Below are positions 1 to 6,748 of a DNA stretch of 25,297 bases, one piece after another (positions within the stretch are counted from its first letter, which is position 1; each line of letters begins with the position of its first letter). This DNA is from an uncultured Archangium sp. (lineage in GTDB: Bacteria > Myxococcota > Myxococcia > Myxococcales > Myxococcaceae), in assembly GCA_946479335.1 (NCBI GenBank), contig CAMLFP010000033.1, positions 1-25,297 on the forward strand. Reading direction: 5' to 3'. Below the pieces are notes generated by a model that was not told the DNA's origin, searched no databases, and was given only the letters and a program-made list of their open reading frames with translations. Both the position numbers and the translations under genes were made by a program.

Positions 1-94
1 ATCCGGCGGAAGTCCGCGCAATCCTGATTTCCTCCGCGAAGGCGGGTGAGGCGACGAGGGCTCCCAACAACACGGCGACGAGGCTTCGTTTCAA
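1..94 (-). CDS. Exported protein, 5' fragment with signal peptide
   Basis: Reading leftward from a TTG start at 94-92, the frame stays open to the window edge and gives 31 residues. They begin Met-Lys-Arg-Ser, continue as a hydrophobic stretch (LVAVLLGALVA) and end in SPAFA-EE, a typical type I signal peptide with an AxA-like cleavage site after about residue 20. A Shine-Dalgarno-like AAAGGA lies six bases before the TTG, which supports this start. The mature protein is therefore probably periplasmic or secreted, but only about 11 mature residues are visible and no family can be assigned. It is transcribed away from the acylphosphatase gene at 276; the 181 bases between them show no clear promoter. 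Confidence 0.6.
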   Translation of the reverse strand, partial: MKRSLVAVLLGALVASPAFAEEIRIARTSAG

Positions 95-275
95 GGTGTG
101 TCCTTTGAAAAAGGTGGCGCGCTGACGGCGCACCGTACGCGGCGATTCATCTCCCGCGGTGGATTTTGCGAGCGCGCACCGCGTGCCACGCCAGCGAGGG
201 TGGCGCCCGCCGGAGCCCGCGCATGGGCGCGGCTTTCAGCCCGTGCCGCGAGCGCTGTGGTAGAGGCGATGAGCC

Positions 276-554
276 ATGTCGCCGCGTCGCGTTCACCTCC
301 GCATCACCGGGCTCGTGCAGGGGGTCTCGTATCGCGCGTCGGCGCGCGACGCGGCGCGGGCGCTCGGGGTGACGGGGTGGGTGCGCAACGTCTCCAACGG
401 CGACGTCGAAGCGTTGGCGGAGGCCGACGCGGCCGTGCTCGAGCGCTTCATCGCCTGGTGCCGCCGCGGGCCCGAAGAGGCGCGCGTCACCGGCGTGCAC
501 GTCGAAGACCGCGCGGCGCAGGAGCCGCTGGCCCCCTTCGAGGTGCGCCGATGA
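276..554 (+). CDS. acyP: Acylphosphatase
   Basis: This 92-residue protein has the usual length of an acylphosphatase, which hydrolyses acyl-phosphate bonds to carboxylate and phosphate in the cytoplasm. The family signature is visible: GLVQGVSYR at residues 12-20, with the phosphate-binding Arg20, and GWVRN at 34-38, with the catalytic Asn38, followed by the usual GDVEALAE strand. The position usually held by Phe in GVxFR is Tyr here, a common variant. Its TGA stop overlaps the next ATG (ATGA), so it is translationally coupled to the DUF3052 gene. No strong ribosome binding site precedes ATG 276. An overlapping ATG at 269 opens a different, non-homologous frame. Confidence 0.93.
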   Translation: MSPRRVHLRITGLVQGVSYRASARDAARALGVTGWVRNVSNGDVEALAEADAAVLERFIAWCRRGPEEARVTGVHVEDRAAQEPLAPFEVRR

Positions 555-979
555 GCTTCAGCGGGCTGCTCGCGCCCCTTACCTCGCTCTTCGGTGTCCG
601 CCCGGGCATGAACGTGCACGTGCAGAACCCACCCGACGGGTTCCTCGACGCCTTCCTCCCGCTGCCAGAGGGCGCGGCGCTGGTGGCCGACTCGAAGCTC
701 GGGCTGGACGTGCAGATCCTCTTCGCGACGACCAAGCCGGGGCTGCTCGACCACCTCTCGCGGCTCATCCAGAAGATGTCGGTGCTGGGCAGCGTGTGGG
801 TCTGCGTGCCGGCGCAGCAAGACGCCTACACCCCGTCGGAAGACTTCGTGCGCCTGGCCGCCGTCGAGCTCGGCTTGACTGACACCAAAAAGCTGATGCT
901 CAACACGGAGTGGAACGCCTTGAAACTCCAGCGGAAAGGCAGCTCGCCGCGGCCAGAGAAGCCGCTGGCGCGGGCATAA
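551..979 (+). CDS. DUF3052-like protein
   Basis: The 142-residue product starts at the ATG overlapping the acylphosphatase stop. The N-terminal half reads GVRPGMNVHVQNPPDGFLD, then an acidic/hydrophobic segment and a DVQILFATT strand. The C-terminal half contains SVWVCVPAQ and ends in a W-N-A-L-K-L-Q-R-K segment. This order (KPGM..v.NaPDGFld, lf..., lWv..PK, v...WsglKf) is that of the DUF3052 family, small cytosolic proteins of unknown function. I assign it by pattern recall only. The upstream extension of this frame (from about 98) has no homology-like content and crosses the acylphosphatase gene, so it is rejected. An A-T-richer stretch follows the stop. Confidence 0.75.
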   Translation: MSFSGLLAPLTSLFGVRPGMNVHVQNPPDGFLDAFLPLPEGAALVADSKLGLDVQILFATTKPGLLDHLSRLIQKMSVLGSVWVCVPAQQDAYTPSEDFVRLAAVELGLTDTKKLMLNTEWNALKLQRKGSSPRPEKPLARA

Positions 980-1081
980 AAGGTTTCTTTCGCTCGCCAG
1001 TCGTGAAACGCTGGGTGCGACAACAATTTTTCAGACGGGGCTCTTGAGGCTTTTTGAAAGCGAAACTCGAGGGCAAGTCGG

Positions 1082-1106
1082 CCTGAAGCTGCGGTTTCGC
1101 TTCAGG
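1082..1106 (+). repeat. Perfect 8-bp hairpin in RNase E/G leader
   Basis: CCTGAAGC (1082-1089) is the exact reverse complement of GCTTCAGG (1099-1106), separated by a nine-base loop. No T-run follows, so it does not look like a terminator. It lies 177 bases before the RNase start. Confidence 0.5.
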
Positions 1107-1121
1107 TTCCACGCTTCAACC

Positions 1122-1198
1122 GGCAGGAGGTCCTTTGACCGGCCTTCTCGGAGCAGCACCACAGCACGAGCAGTTCGTCAGTGGCGCCGCCTCCTGCC
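1122..1198 (+). repeat. Inverted repeat that can pair the leader AGGAGG
   Basis: GGCAGGAGG (1122-1130) is exactly complementary to CCTCCTGCC (1190-1198), a nine-base-pair stem closing a 59-base loop. The left arm contains the strongest Shine-Dalgarno sequence of the leader, so folding would hide it. The loop contains the TTG 1135 start of the possible leader frame. Confidence 0.45.
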
Positions 1199-1282
1199 TC
1201 TTGGTGCAGCCATTGGCCGCAACAGCTCTTTCGTCCCGTCCGTTCGAGCCTGCGCGCCTCGCTGCACAGATTGGGTTTGTCC

Positions 1283-3499
1283 ATGAGCAGCAGCGTTCTC
1301 GTGATCAACGCCGCGGGCCGCGAGACCCGCGTCGCGCTGGTCGAGCAGGGCCACATCGCTGAGTTCTATCTCGAGCGAAAAAAAGACAAGGGCATCGTCG
1401 GCAACATCTACAAGGGGCGCGTCACCCGCGTGCTCCCGGGCATGCAGGCCGCCTTCGTCGACATCGGCGAAGACAAGGCCGCCTTCCTGTACGTCGGCGA
1501 CGTGCTGTTCGACCCCGAGGTCACGCGCCACGAGTTCGAGCTGACCGAGGGCGAGCACGACGAAGAAGACGACGTGCCCGAGGAGCCCGAGGAGACCGAC
1601 TCCGTCGTCGAGGCCGCGCCAGCCGAGGTGCCGGCCGCTGACGTCGCGCCCGAGGGCGAGGCGGCGCCGGTGGAGGCCGCAGCCGTTGCGCCCGCTGAAG
1701 CCGCGCCCGCGCCGAGTGAAGCCCCGGCCGCGACCGGCGAGCCGAGCGGCGCGGAGGTGGTGGCCGCCGCGGTCGTCGAATCGACGCCGCAGGTCGCGAC
1801 GTCGGAGGTGTTGGCGGTGGCGGTCGAGAGCCAGGGCGCGCCCATCGTCGCGCCGCCCGCCGAGAGCGCCGCCCCGCGCGACGTGCGCTTCAAGGACAAG
1901 GAAGGCAACGGCAACAAGGAGCGCGACCGCGACCGCAAGCAGCAGCGCAAGCCGGAGCCGAAGAAGCAGCAGCGCATCGAAGACCTGCTGAAGGTGGGCC
2001 AGGAGGTGCTGGTGCAGGTGAGCAAGGACCCCATCGGCACCAAGGGCGCCCGCATCACCTCGCACATCTCCATCCCCGGGCGGCACCTGGTGTTCATGCC
2101 CACGGTCGACCACGTCGGCATCAGCCGCCGCATCGGCAACGAGAAGGAGCGCCGCCGGCTGCGCGAGATCGTCGACAAGCTGCGCCCCGAGGGCACCGGC
2201 TTCATCGTGCGCACCGTCGCGGAGAACGTGCCGACCGAGAAGCTGGAGGCCGACATCCGCTTCCTCATCGAGGTGTGGAACGAGACGGTGCGCAAGAACG
2301 AGAAGGTGCACCGCGCGGGCCTGATGCACCCCGACCTCGACTTGATTCTGCGCGCGACGCGCGACCTCTTCGCCAACGACATCGAAGAGCTGGTCATCGA
2401 CGACCGCGATGAGTTCGAGCGCGTGCAGCGCTTCGTCGAGGTGCAGGACCCCGCGCTGAAAGAGCGCGTGAAGCTCCACGAAGGTGACGAGCCCATCTTC
2501 GACGCCTACGGCATCGAGGAGGAGATCAAGCGGGCCACCGCGCGCAAGGTGTGGCTCAAGTCGGGCGGCTACCTCATCGTCGACCAGGCCGAGGCGCTCA
2601 CCGCCATCGACGTGAACTCCGGCCGCTACGTCGGCAAGAAGAACCTCGAAGACACCATCGTCAAGATCAACACCGAGGCCGCGAAGGAGATCGTCTACCA
2701 GCTCCGGCTGCGCAACATCGGCGGCATCATCATCTGCGACTTCATCGACATGGAGAAGCAGCAGAACCGCGACAAGGTCTTCAAGTCACTGCTCGAGGCG
2801 CTGGGCCGCGACAAGGCGAAGACCAACGTGCTGCGCATCTCCGAGCTGGGCCTGGTGGAGATGACCCGCAAGCGCGTGCGCGAGAGCATCGGCCGCGTGC
2901 TGCACGAGAACTGCGGCTACTGCGCAGGGCAGGGCTACGTGAAGACCGCCACCACCGTGGCCTACGAGATCTTCCGCGAGCTGCGGCGCTTCGCCGGCGC
3001 GTACAAAGACCCGACGATGGTGGTCAACGCGCAGACCGAGGTCGCCAACGTCATGCTGGGCGAGGAGCGCGAAGAGCTCCGCCACCTGATGGATCGCTAC
3101 AACAAGACCATTCAGGTCAAGCCGCGCGCCGATTTCCACCGCGAGCAGTACGACATCTATGCGCGGCACATGGCCGGCATGGAGGTGAAGATCGCCGGCA
3201 CCGTCGTCGAGCACGACCCGGCCACGTACACCAACAGCCGCAAGCCCGGCTCGCAGGAGGCCCGCTTCGATCGCAACGAGCGCGGCGGCGGCGAACGTGG
3301 CGGGGGCGAGCGTGGCGGCGGCGACCGCGACCAGCAGCGCGGCGGCGGTGATCGCGGCAACCGGCGCGATCGTGACCGCAACCGCAATCGCGACCGCGAC
3401 CGCGGGAATCAGAACCAGAACCAGAATCGCCAGCAGCAGAATCAGGCGCGGCCCTCGGCGCCGCCGCCTGCTCCGCGCGATGGTGGCGAGGGCGCCTGA
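1283..3499 (+). CDS. rng: Ribonuclease E/G family protein
   Basis: This 738-residue endoribonuclease cleaves single-stranded A/U-rich RNA in mRNA decay and rRNA maturation. The N-terminus (LVINAAGRETRVALVE, then GIVGNIYKGRVTRVLPGMQAAFVDIG at 38-62) is typical of the S1-containing RNase E/G fold. The S1 domain is interrupted at about 86-230 by an acidic, then Ala/Pro/Glu-rich, then basic insert, and resumes with VGQEVLVQVSKDPIGTKGAR. The catalytic metal ligands are Asp443 in AIDVNSG and Asp486 in CDFIDM, and the zinc-link cysteines are Cys544 and Cys547. After about 660 the tail is low complexity: GGG-E/D-R repeats, RD/RN repeats, then N/Q-rich. ATG 1283 is chosen because conserved sequence begins there. 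An in-frame GTG at 1181 exists, but the segment it adds is not conserved-looking. Whether it should be called rne or rng is open. Confidence 0.96.
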   Translation: MSSSVLVINAAGRETRVALVEQGHIAEFYLERKKDKGIVGNIYKGRVTRVLPGMQAAFVDIGEDKAAFLYVGDVLFDPEVTRHEFELTEGEHDEEDDVPEEPEETDSVVEAAPAEVPAADVAPEGEAAPVEAAAVAPAEAAPAPSEAPAATGEPSGAEVVAAAVVESTPQVATSEVLAVAVESQGAPIVAPPAESAAPRDVRFKDKEGNGNKERDRDRKQQRKPEPKKQQRIEDLLKVGQEVLVQVSKDPIGTKGARITSHISIPGRHLVFMPTVDHVGISRRIGNEKERRRLREIVDKLRPEGTGFIVRTVAENVPTEKLEADIRFLIEVWNETVRKNEKVHRAGLMHPDLDLILRATRDLFANDIEELVIDDRDEFERVQRFVEVQDPALKERVKLHEGDEPIFDAYGIEEEIKRATARKVWLKSGGYLIVDQAEALTAIDVNSGRYVGKKNLEDTIVKINTEAAKEIVYQLRLRNIGGIIICDFIDMEKQQNRDKVFKSLLEALGRDKAKTNVLRISELGLVEMTRKRVRESIGRVLHENCGYCAGQGYVKTATTVAYEIFRELRRFAGAYKDPTMVVNAQTEVANVMLGEEREELRHLMDRYNKTIQVKPRADFHREQYDIYARHMAGMEVKIAGTVVEHDPATYTNSRKPGSQEARFDRNERGGGERGGGERGGGDRDQQRGGGDRGNRRDRDRNRNRDRDRGNQNQNQNRQQQNQARPSAPPPAPRDGGEGA

Positions 3500-3826
3500 A
3501 TGAGCGGAACCGTCGACCGGCGCATCGAAGCCCGCCGCACCATCAACCACGAGTTCAGGTCGGTGGAGCAGTTCATCGGCGAGTACGTGGTGAACCTGAG
3601 CCGCGGCGGCGTCTTCATCCGGTCTGACGATCCACTCCCGGTCGGCACGCGGGTGAACCTCAAGTTCACCGTCATCTTCGAAGACCTTGAGCTCATCGAG
3701 GGCGTCGGAGAGGTCGTGCGCGTCGTCGCCCCCGGCGGCGACGAGACGCCGGGCATGGGCGTGGTGTTCGTGGAACTCTCCCAGGTGAGCAAGGATCTGG
3801 TCGAGCGCATTCTCGTGCGCCGCTGA
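3500..3826 (+). CDS. PilZ-domain protein (Myxococcus-type)
   Basis: This is a 108-residue single-domain protein whose ATG follows the RNase stop codon with no gap, so it is almost certainly co-transcribed and coupled. PilZ domains bind cyclic di-GMP through an N-terminal RxxxR and a (D/N)xSxxG motif. Here RRIEARR (residues 7-13) precedes VNLSRGGVFI, where the NLSRGG box fits. Later come GTRVNLKFTV and GMGVVFVELS, typical PilZ strands. The arrangement resembles the small myxobacterial paralogous PilZ family (TIGR02266). The output target is not visible. The link to RNA decay is positional only. Confidence 0.88.
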   Translation: MSGTVDRRIEARRTINHEFRSVEQFIGEYVVNLSRGGVFIRSDDPLPVGTRVNLKFTVIFEDLELIEGVGEVVRVVAPGGDETPGMGVVFVELSQVSKDLVERILVRR

Positions 3827-3828
3827 CG

Positions 3829-5106
3829 ATGAGCGCGCAGCCCGCGAGAGAGGGGTTGTTCTCGCGGTGGACGCGCCGCGCGCTCGGGCTGTGGCGCCTC
3901 ATCGTCGCCGTGGTCGTCGGCTTTCGTGGCGAGGCGCTCGCCCTGCGCGCCGGCAACCTCACCTTCATCACCATCACCTCGCTGGTGCCGTTGGTGGCGG
4001 TCATCTTCTCGCTGCTGCACGTGTTCAACGCGAACCGCATCGACCCGCTGGTGATGCGCTTCTTCGAAGACGTGCTCTCGCCGGGCGGCCGCGCGCAGAC
4101 GGAGCAGCTCATCCGCACGTTCCTCACCGCCGCGAACTCGCGCGTGGCCGGCGGCTTGTCGTTCCTCGTGGTGTTGATCTCCGCGGGCGCGATGCTGCGG
4201 CACCTCGACGCGTCGCTGAACGACATCTGGAAGGTGCGCACCCGCCGGCCGCTGCTGGTGAGCGTCGCGCTCTACGCGGGGGTGTTGCTGGTCGGGCCGC
4301 TGCTCCTCGCCATCTCGTTGCTCGGGAGTGAGGGCGTGCGCCGCTTCATGGGCTGGCTCGCGTTCCCGCTCGCGGCGCAGGCGCTGTTCATCGGCTCCAT
4401 CGTCGCGGCGTCGATCTTCTTCACCTTGCTCTACAAGATCGCGCCCCACGCGCCGGTGCCGTGGCCGTCGGCGCTCACCGGCGGCATCGTCGCGGGCATC
4501 GTGTGGGAGCTCGCGCGCAGCGCGTACGGTGGCATCGCCGGCTTCTTCTTCAGCGCCAACAAGCTGTACGGCTCGCTCGGCATCGCGCCGCTGTTCCTGA
4601 TGTGGATCTACGTCAGCTGGTACCTCCTGCTGTCGGGCGCGCGCCTCGCGTACGCCGTCGAACACAAGGACTTCCACGACGAGTTCTCCGACCTCCTCGA
4701 GCACCCGCGCAGCAACGAGCTCATCGCCTCGCGCATCGCGGAGCAGGTGGCGAAGGCCTCGGTCGAGGGCCTCGCGTCGCCGACGAACCGCGAGCTGGCC
4801 ACGCAGCTGCGCCTGCCGGAGCAGCGCGTGCGCGAGCTGGTCGCGATGCTCATCAAGAGCGGACTGCTCAGTCTCAATTTGCGCGGCGGGCTCACGCCGG
4901 CGCGTGACGTGACGACCCTCACGTTGGCCGACATCTCCGCGGCGGTGGGTGGAACGGTGCGGGGCGCCGCCAAGGAGCGCGTCGGCCCGTACGGCAGCGT
5001 CGCCCGGCTTTTTTCGTCGGTTGATGAGTCAACCATCGAGAAACTCAAGGGAATCTCGTGGGCCGACCTCGCCGCGGGCGACCCGGTGAAGAGCGAAAAA
5101 CCGTAG
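3829..5106 (+). CDS. YihY/BrkB-family inner membrane protein
   Basis: The 425-residue protein starts two bases after the PilZ stop. Its first 280 residues have about six hydrophobic segments with family hallmarks: ALRAGNLTFITITSLVPL near residues 37-54, the LIRTFL and SLNDIW region, IAPHAPVPW near 205, and NKLYGSLGIAPLFLMWIYVSW near 244-264. The family was once mis-named RNase BN (rbn) and its biochemical role is unsettled. From about 290 to 360 a soluble tail resembles a winged helix (TNRELATQLRLPEQRVRELVAMLIKSGLLS), as seen in longer family members. A further low-homology tail extends to 425. It probably shares the operon with the RNase and PilZ genes. Confidence 0.9.
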   Translation: MSAQPAREGLFSRWTRRALGLWRLIVAVVVGFRGEALALRAGNLTFITITSLVPLVAVIFSLLHVFNANRIDPLVMRFFEDVLSPGGRAQTEQLIRTFLTAANSRVAGGLSFLVVLISAGAMLRHLDASLNDIWKVRTRRPLLVSVALYAGVLLVGPLLLAISLLGSEGVRRFMGWLAFPLAAQALFIGSIVAASIFFTLLYKIAPHAPVPWPSALTGGIVAGIVWELARSAYGGIAGFFFSANKLYGSLGIAPLFLMWIYVSWYLLLSGARLAYAVEHKDFHDEFSDLLEHPRSNELIASRIAEQVAKASVEGLASPTNRELATQLRLPEQRVRELVAMLIKSGLLSLNLRGGLTPARDVTTLTLADISAAVGGTVRGAAKERVGPYGSVARLFSSVDESTIEKLKGISWADLAAGDPVKSEKP

Positions 5107-5111
5107 CTTTC

Positions 5112-5141
5112 TTGCCTACTTGGGTGACTTGGCCGTAGCAT
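5112..5141 (+). promoter_or_regulatory. Candidate promoter of the HU/IHF-type gene
   Basis: TTGCCT (5112-5117) and TAGCAT (5136-5141), 18 bases apart, each match four of six bases of a housekeeping promoter. An alternative pair is TTGGCC / CACAAT with 17 bases between, slightly downstream. Either would give a leader of about 40-55 bases before GTG 5204. This is weak evidence. Confidence 0.3.
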
Positions 5142-5203
5142 CAGGCAAATCCACAATGATTCCAGACCGTTGGTTGTCTGGACCCAGCAGGGGGACTGCC
5201 CAG

Positions 5204-5521
5204 GTGCTCAAGTCAGATCTCGTCAACATCCTGGTTGCAAAGAAGAACGTCACGCAGAAGCAGGCGGAAGCCACTGTGGAGATCATCTTCGGCGCGATGA
5301 AGGACGCACTCGTGGCCGGCGAGAACATCGAGATCCGCGGGCTGGGCGCGTTCCACGTGAAGCACTACGGCGCGTACCAGGGGCGGAACCCGAAGACCGG
5401 TGACCCCATCGCGGTGCGCAGCAAGCGCGGCCTGTTGTTCCGCGCCGGCAAGGAGCTGAAGGACCGGGTGAACCGCCCCGGCCCCGACGGCAAGGTGCCG
5501 CCGCTGGCTCCCGGTCAGTGA
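5204..5521 (+). CDS. HU/IHF-family nucleoid DNA-binding protein
   Basis: The call gives a 105-residue basic protein of the bacterial histone-like family, which bends DNA as a dimer. LKSDLVNILVAKKNVTQKQAEATVEIIF (2-29) is the helical dimerisation region. GENIEIRGLGAFHVKHYGAYQGRNPKTGDPI (39-69) is the beta-arm, with Pro63 in RNPKTG as the intercalating residue, and GLLFRAGKELKDRVN closes the fold. GTG 5204 is chosen because homology begins right after it and an AGGGGG lies about nine bases upstream. In-frame ATG 5156 and TTG 5120 would add non-conserved residues. The 15-residue Pro/Gly tail exceeds a minimal HU. HU versus IHF cannot be settled from the sequence. Confidence 0.93.
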   Translation: MLKSDLVNILVAKKNVTQKQAEATVEIIFGAMKDALVAGENIEIRGLGAFHVKHYGAYQGRNPKTGDPIAVRSKRGLLFRAGKELKDRVNRPGPDGKVPPLAPGQ

Positions 5522-6681
5522 CGCGCGCGCGTGCGCAGCGCGAGCACGCCCAACCACAGCAACGCGACCGGAGCTGAGCTGCAGCCGGTGGGCTCCGACG
5601 GCGTCGGGTCGGTGCCCGCGTCGGGCGCCGCACTTTGGACACAGCGCTGACGATCCGCGATGAGCTCGCAGGTGTAGCCGGCCGGGCACGGCGTCGAGGT
5701 CACCACGTTCGCGCAGCCGTGCGTGCAGGCGTGGGCGACGCAGGCGTTCGATTGGCAGTCGGCGTCGGTGGTGCACGCGCCTTCGAACGGCGCGAGCGCG
5801 TCGCGCGGGTTGGGTTGACCGTCGAGCCACGGCGTCGCGTTCGCGGTGGCGAAGCCCTGGGTGATGAACGCCTTCTCGTTCACCAGCGCCGCGTACCCGC
5901 CGGAGATGCCCGCGCTCGCGCAGTCGCTCGCCATCGTCGTCGGAGGCGCCGTGAAGTTGATGAACGACGCGACGCCGACCACCGCGCCCGAGGCGGCGCG
6001 GCCCGGAGAGCCGCTGTCGCCGTAGCAGAGGCCCTCGCTCACGGTGAAGAAGTGGTCCCACACCGCATCGTCCGGCGTCGCGCCGGCGCGCGGACCGATG
6101 GCGATGACGGAGACGTCGCGTTGCCTCGGCGCGGTCAGCGGGCCGGCGACCTCGGAGAGGCCCCAGCCCACGGCGGTGAGGGTGGCGCCGACGGCGGGCA
6201 CAGCCTCGAGTTGAACCGGCGCGATCACCGGGTCGTCGATGGGCGGATCCAGCACGATGAGCGCGACGTCGGTCTTGCAGCGGTTGGTCTCCGCGGGCAC
6301 GAGGATCATCGAGCCGCGCGGCGAGGTCGACGCGTTGGGCAGGCGTGGATTCGTGCTCGAGCCGTTCGCTTCGATCATGATCGTCGTGGGGTCGATGGTC
6401 GCGCCGTACTGGGGGACCTCGCCGCCCCCGTCGACCGGCCCGCCGTTCTCATCGCAATAGAACGCGCCGGCCGGCAGCGCCGAGACGCAGTGCCGCGCGG
6501 TGAGCACGAGGTTCGGCGCCAGCACGGTGCCGGTGCAGCCGATGGTGAGCTTCACGACCGCGAGCTGCTCGGGCCCAGCCTCGGCGCCGCCGACGAGCGC
6601 GTGGTGTTGACGAACTGGTCCCTCGTCGATGGCGCCGCACGAGGAGGAGAGGATCAAGGCCGACACGAGGGCGGTGCGCAT
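5515..6681 (-). CDS. Secreted trypsin-like serine protease with MYXO-CTERM-like tail
   Basis: The product has 388 residues. A hydrophobic N-terminus (TALVSALILSSSCG) is a signal peptide, possibly lipoprotein-like, although the lipobox is imperfect. The chymotrypsin-fold catalytic triad is complete: His64 in LTARHC, Asp138 in CKTDVALIVLD and Ser223 in CYGDSGSPG. ALVGG at 28-32 resembles the activated N-terminus. After the protease domain, from about 300, comes a Cys-rich module (CTTDADCQSNACVAHACTHGC and on). It ends in a Pro/Thr linker and GCSS, a hydrophobic helix and RTRARH, the layout of the MYXO-CTERM surface-sorting signal. Gene end and HU gene end overlap by seven bases, tail to tail. 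Target substrates are unknown. Confidence 0.9.
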   Translation of the reverse strand: MRTALVSALILSSSCGAIDEGPVRQHHALVGGAEAGPEQLAVVKLTIGCTGTVLAPNLVLTARHCVSALPAGAFYCDENGGPVDGGGEVPQYGATIDPTTIMIEANGSSTNPRLPNASTSPRGSMILVPAETNRCKTDVALIVLDPPIDDPVIAPVQLEAVPAVGATLTAVGWGLSEVAGPLTAPRQRDVSVIAIGPRAGATPDDAVWDHFFTVSEGLCYGDSGSPGRAASGAVVGVASFINFTAPPTTMASDCASAGISGGYAALVNEKAFITQGFATANATPWLDGQPNPRDALAPFEGACTTDADCQSNACVAHACTHGCANVVTSTPCPAGYTCELIADRQRCVQSAAPDAGTDPTPSEPTGCSSAPVALLWLGVLALRTRARH

Positions 6682-6748
6682 GGGCCCGCTGGTTACCCGT
6701 TTCGGCGCCGCTTGCGGAGCGAAGCACCCTCGGGTTTTCGTGACGCGC

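Larger units (their letters stand above)
980..1282 (+). promoter_or_regulatory. Long structured leader of the RNase E/G gene
   Basis: These 303 bases hold no recognised gene. They are locally more A/T-rich than the coding sequence (980-1075 has runs such as AATTTTT and CTTTTTGAAA), and they contain two perfect inverted repeats (1082-1106 and 1122-1198). A strong Shine-Dalgarno-like AGGAGG at 1125-1130 is not near the RNase start at 1283. Instead it stands four bases before a TTG (1135) that opens a 75-codon frame running into the RNase gene in another phase (stop 1360-1362). The RNase ATG itself has only a weak purine stretch. In E. coli the rne 5' leader is structured and mediates autoregulation by RNase E; an analogous role here is inference. 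Confidence 0.45.

Noticed and set aside
150..159. TCTCCCGCGG, identical to part of the T3SS dyad, upstream of the acylphosphatase gene
   Set aside because: Only one arm matches. The AGAC half is absent (GGAT instead), so a chance match in GC-rich DNA is more likely.
98..550. Upstream extension of the DUF3052 gene
   Set aside because: It overlaps the whole acylphosphatase gene in another phase. The ATG at 551 has a typical coupled overlap.
1003..1036. Possible terminator after the DUF3052 gene (CCAG...CTGG followed later by TTTTT)
   Set aside because: The stem is short with a bulge and the T-run is a dozen bases away, so it does not fit an intrinsic terminator.
1178..2479. Long minus-strand open frame opposite the RNase E/G gene
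   Set aside because: Its composition is low-complexity (Leu/Val/Ala/Arg/His) and it mirrors the codon bias of the sense gene, which has clear family motifs. It is a shadow frame of GC-rich coding DNA.
3261..3420. Tandem repeats near the 3' end of the RNase gene as a mobile or CRISPR-like repeat
   Set aside because: The repeats follow codons for GGG-E/D-R and RD/RN tracts in frame. They are protein low complexity, not a separate DNA element.
6682..6748. Terminator for the sctU-sctV unit or promoter for the protease
   Set aside because: The 67 bases contain only very short complementary patches and no T-run. Nothing could be supported.
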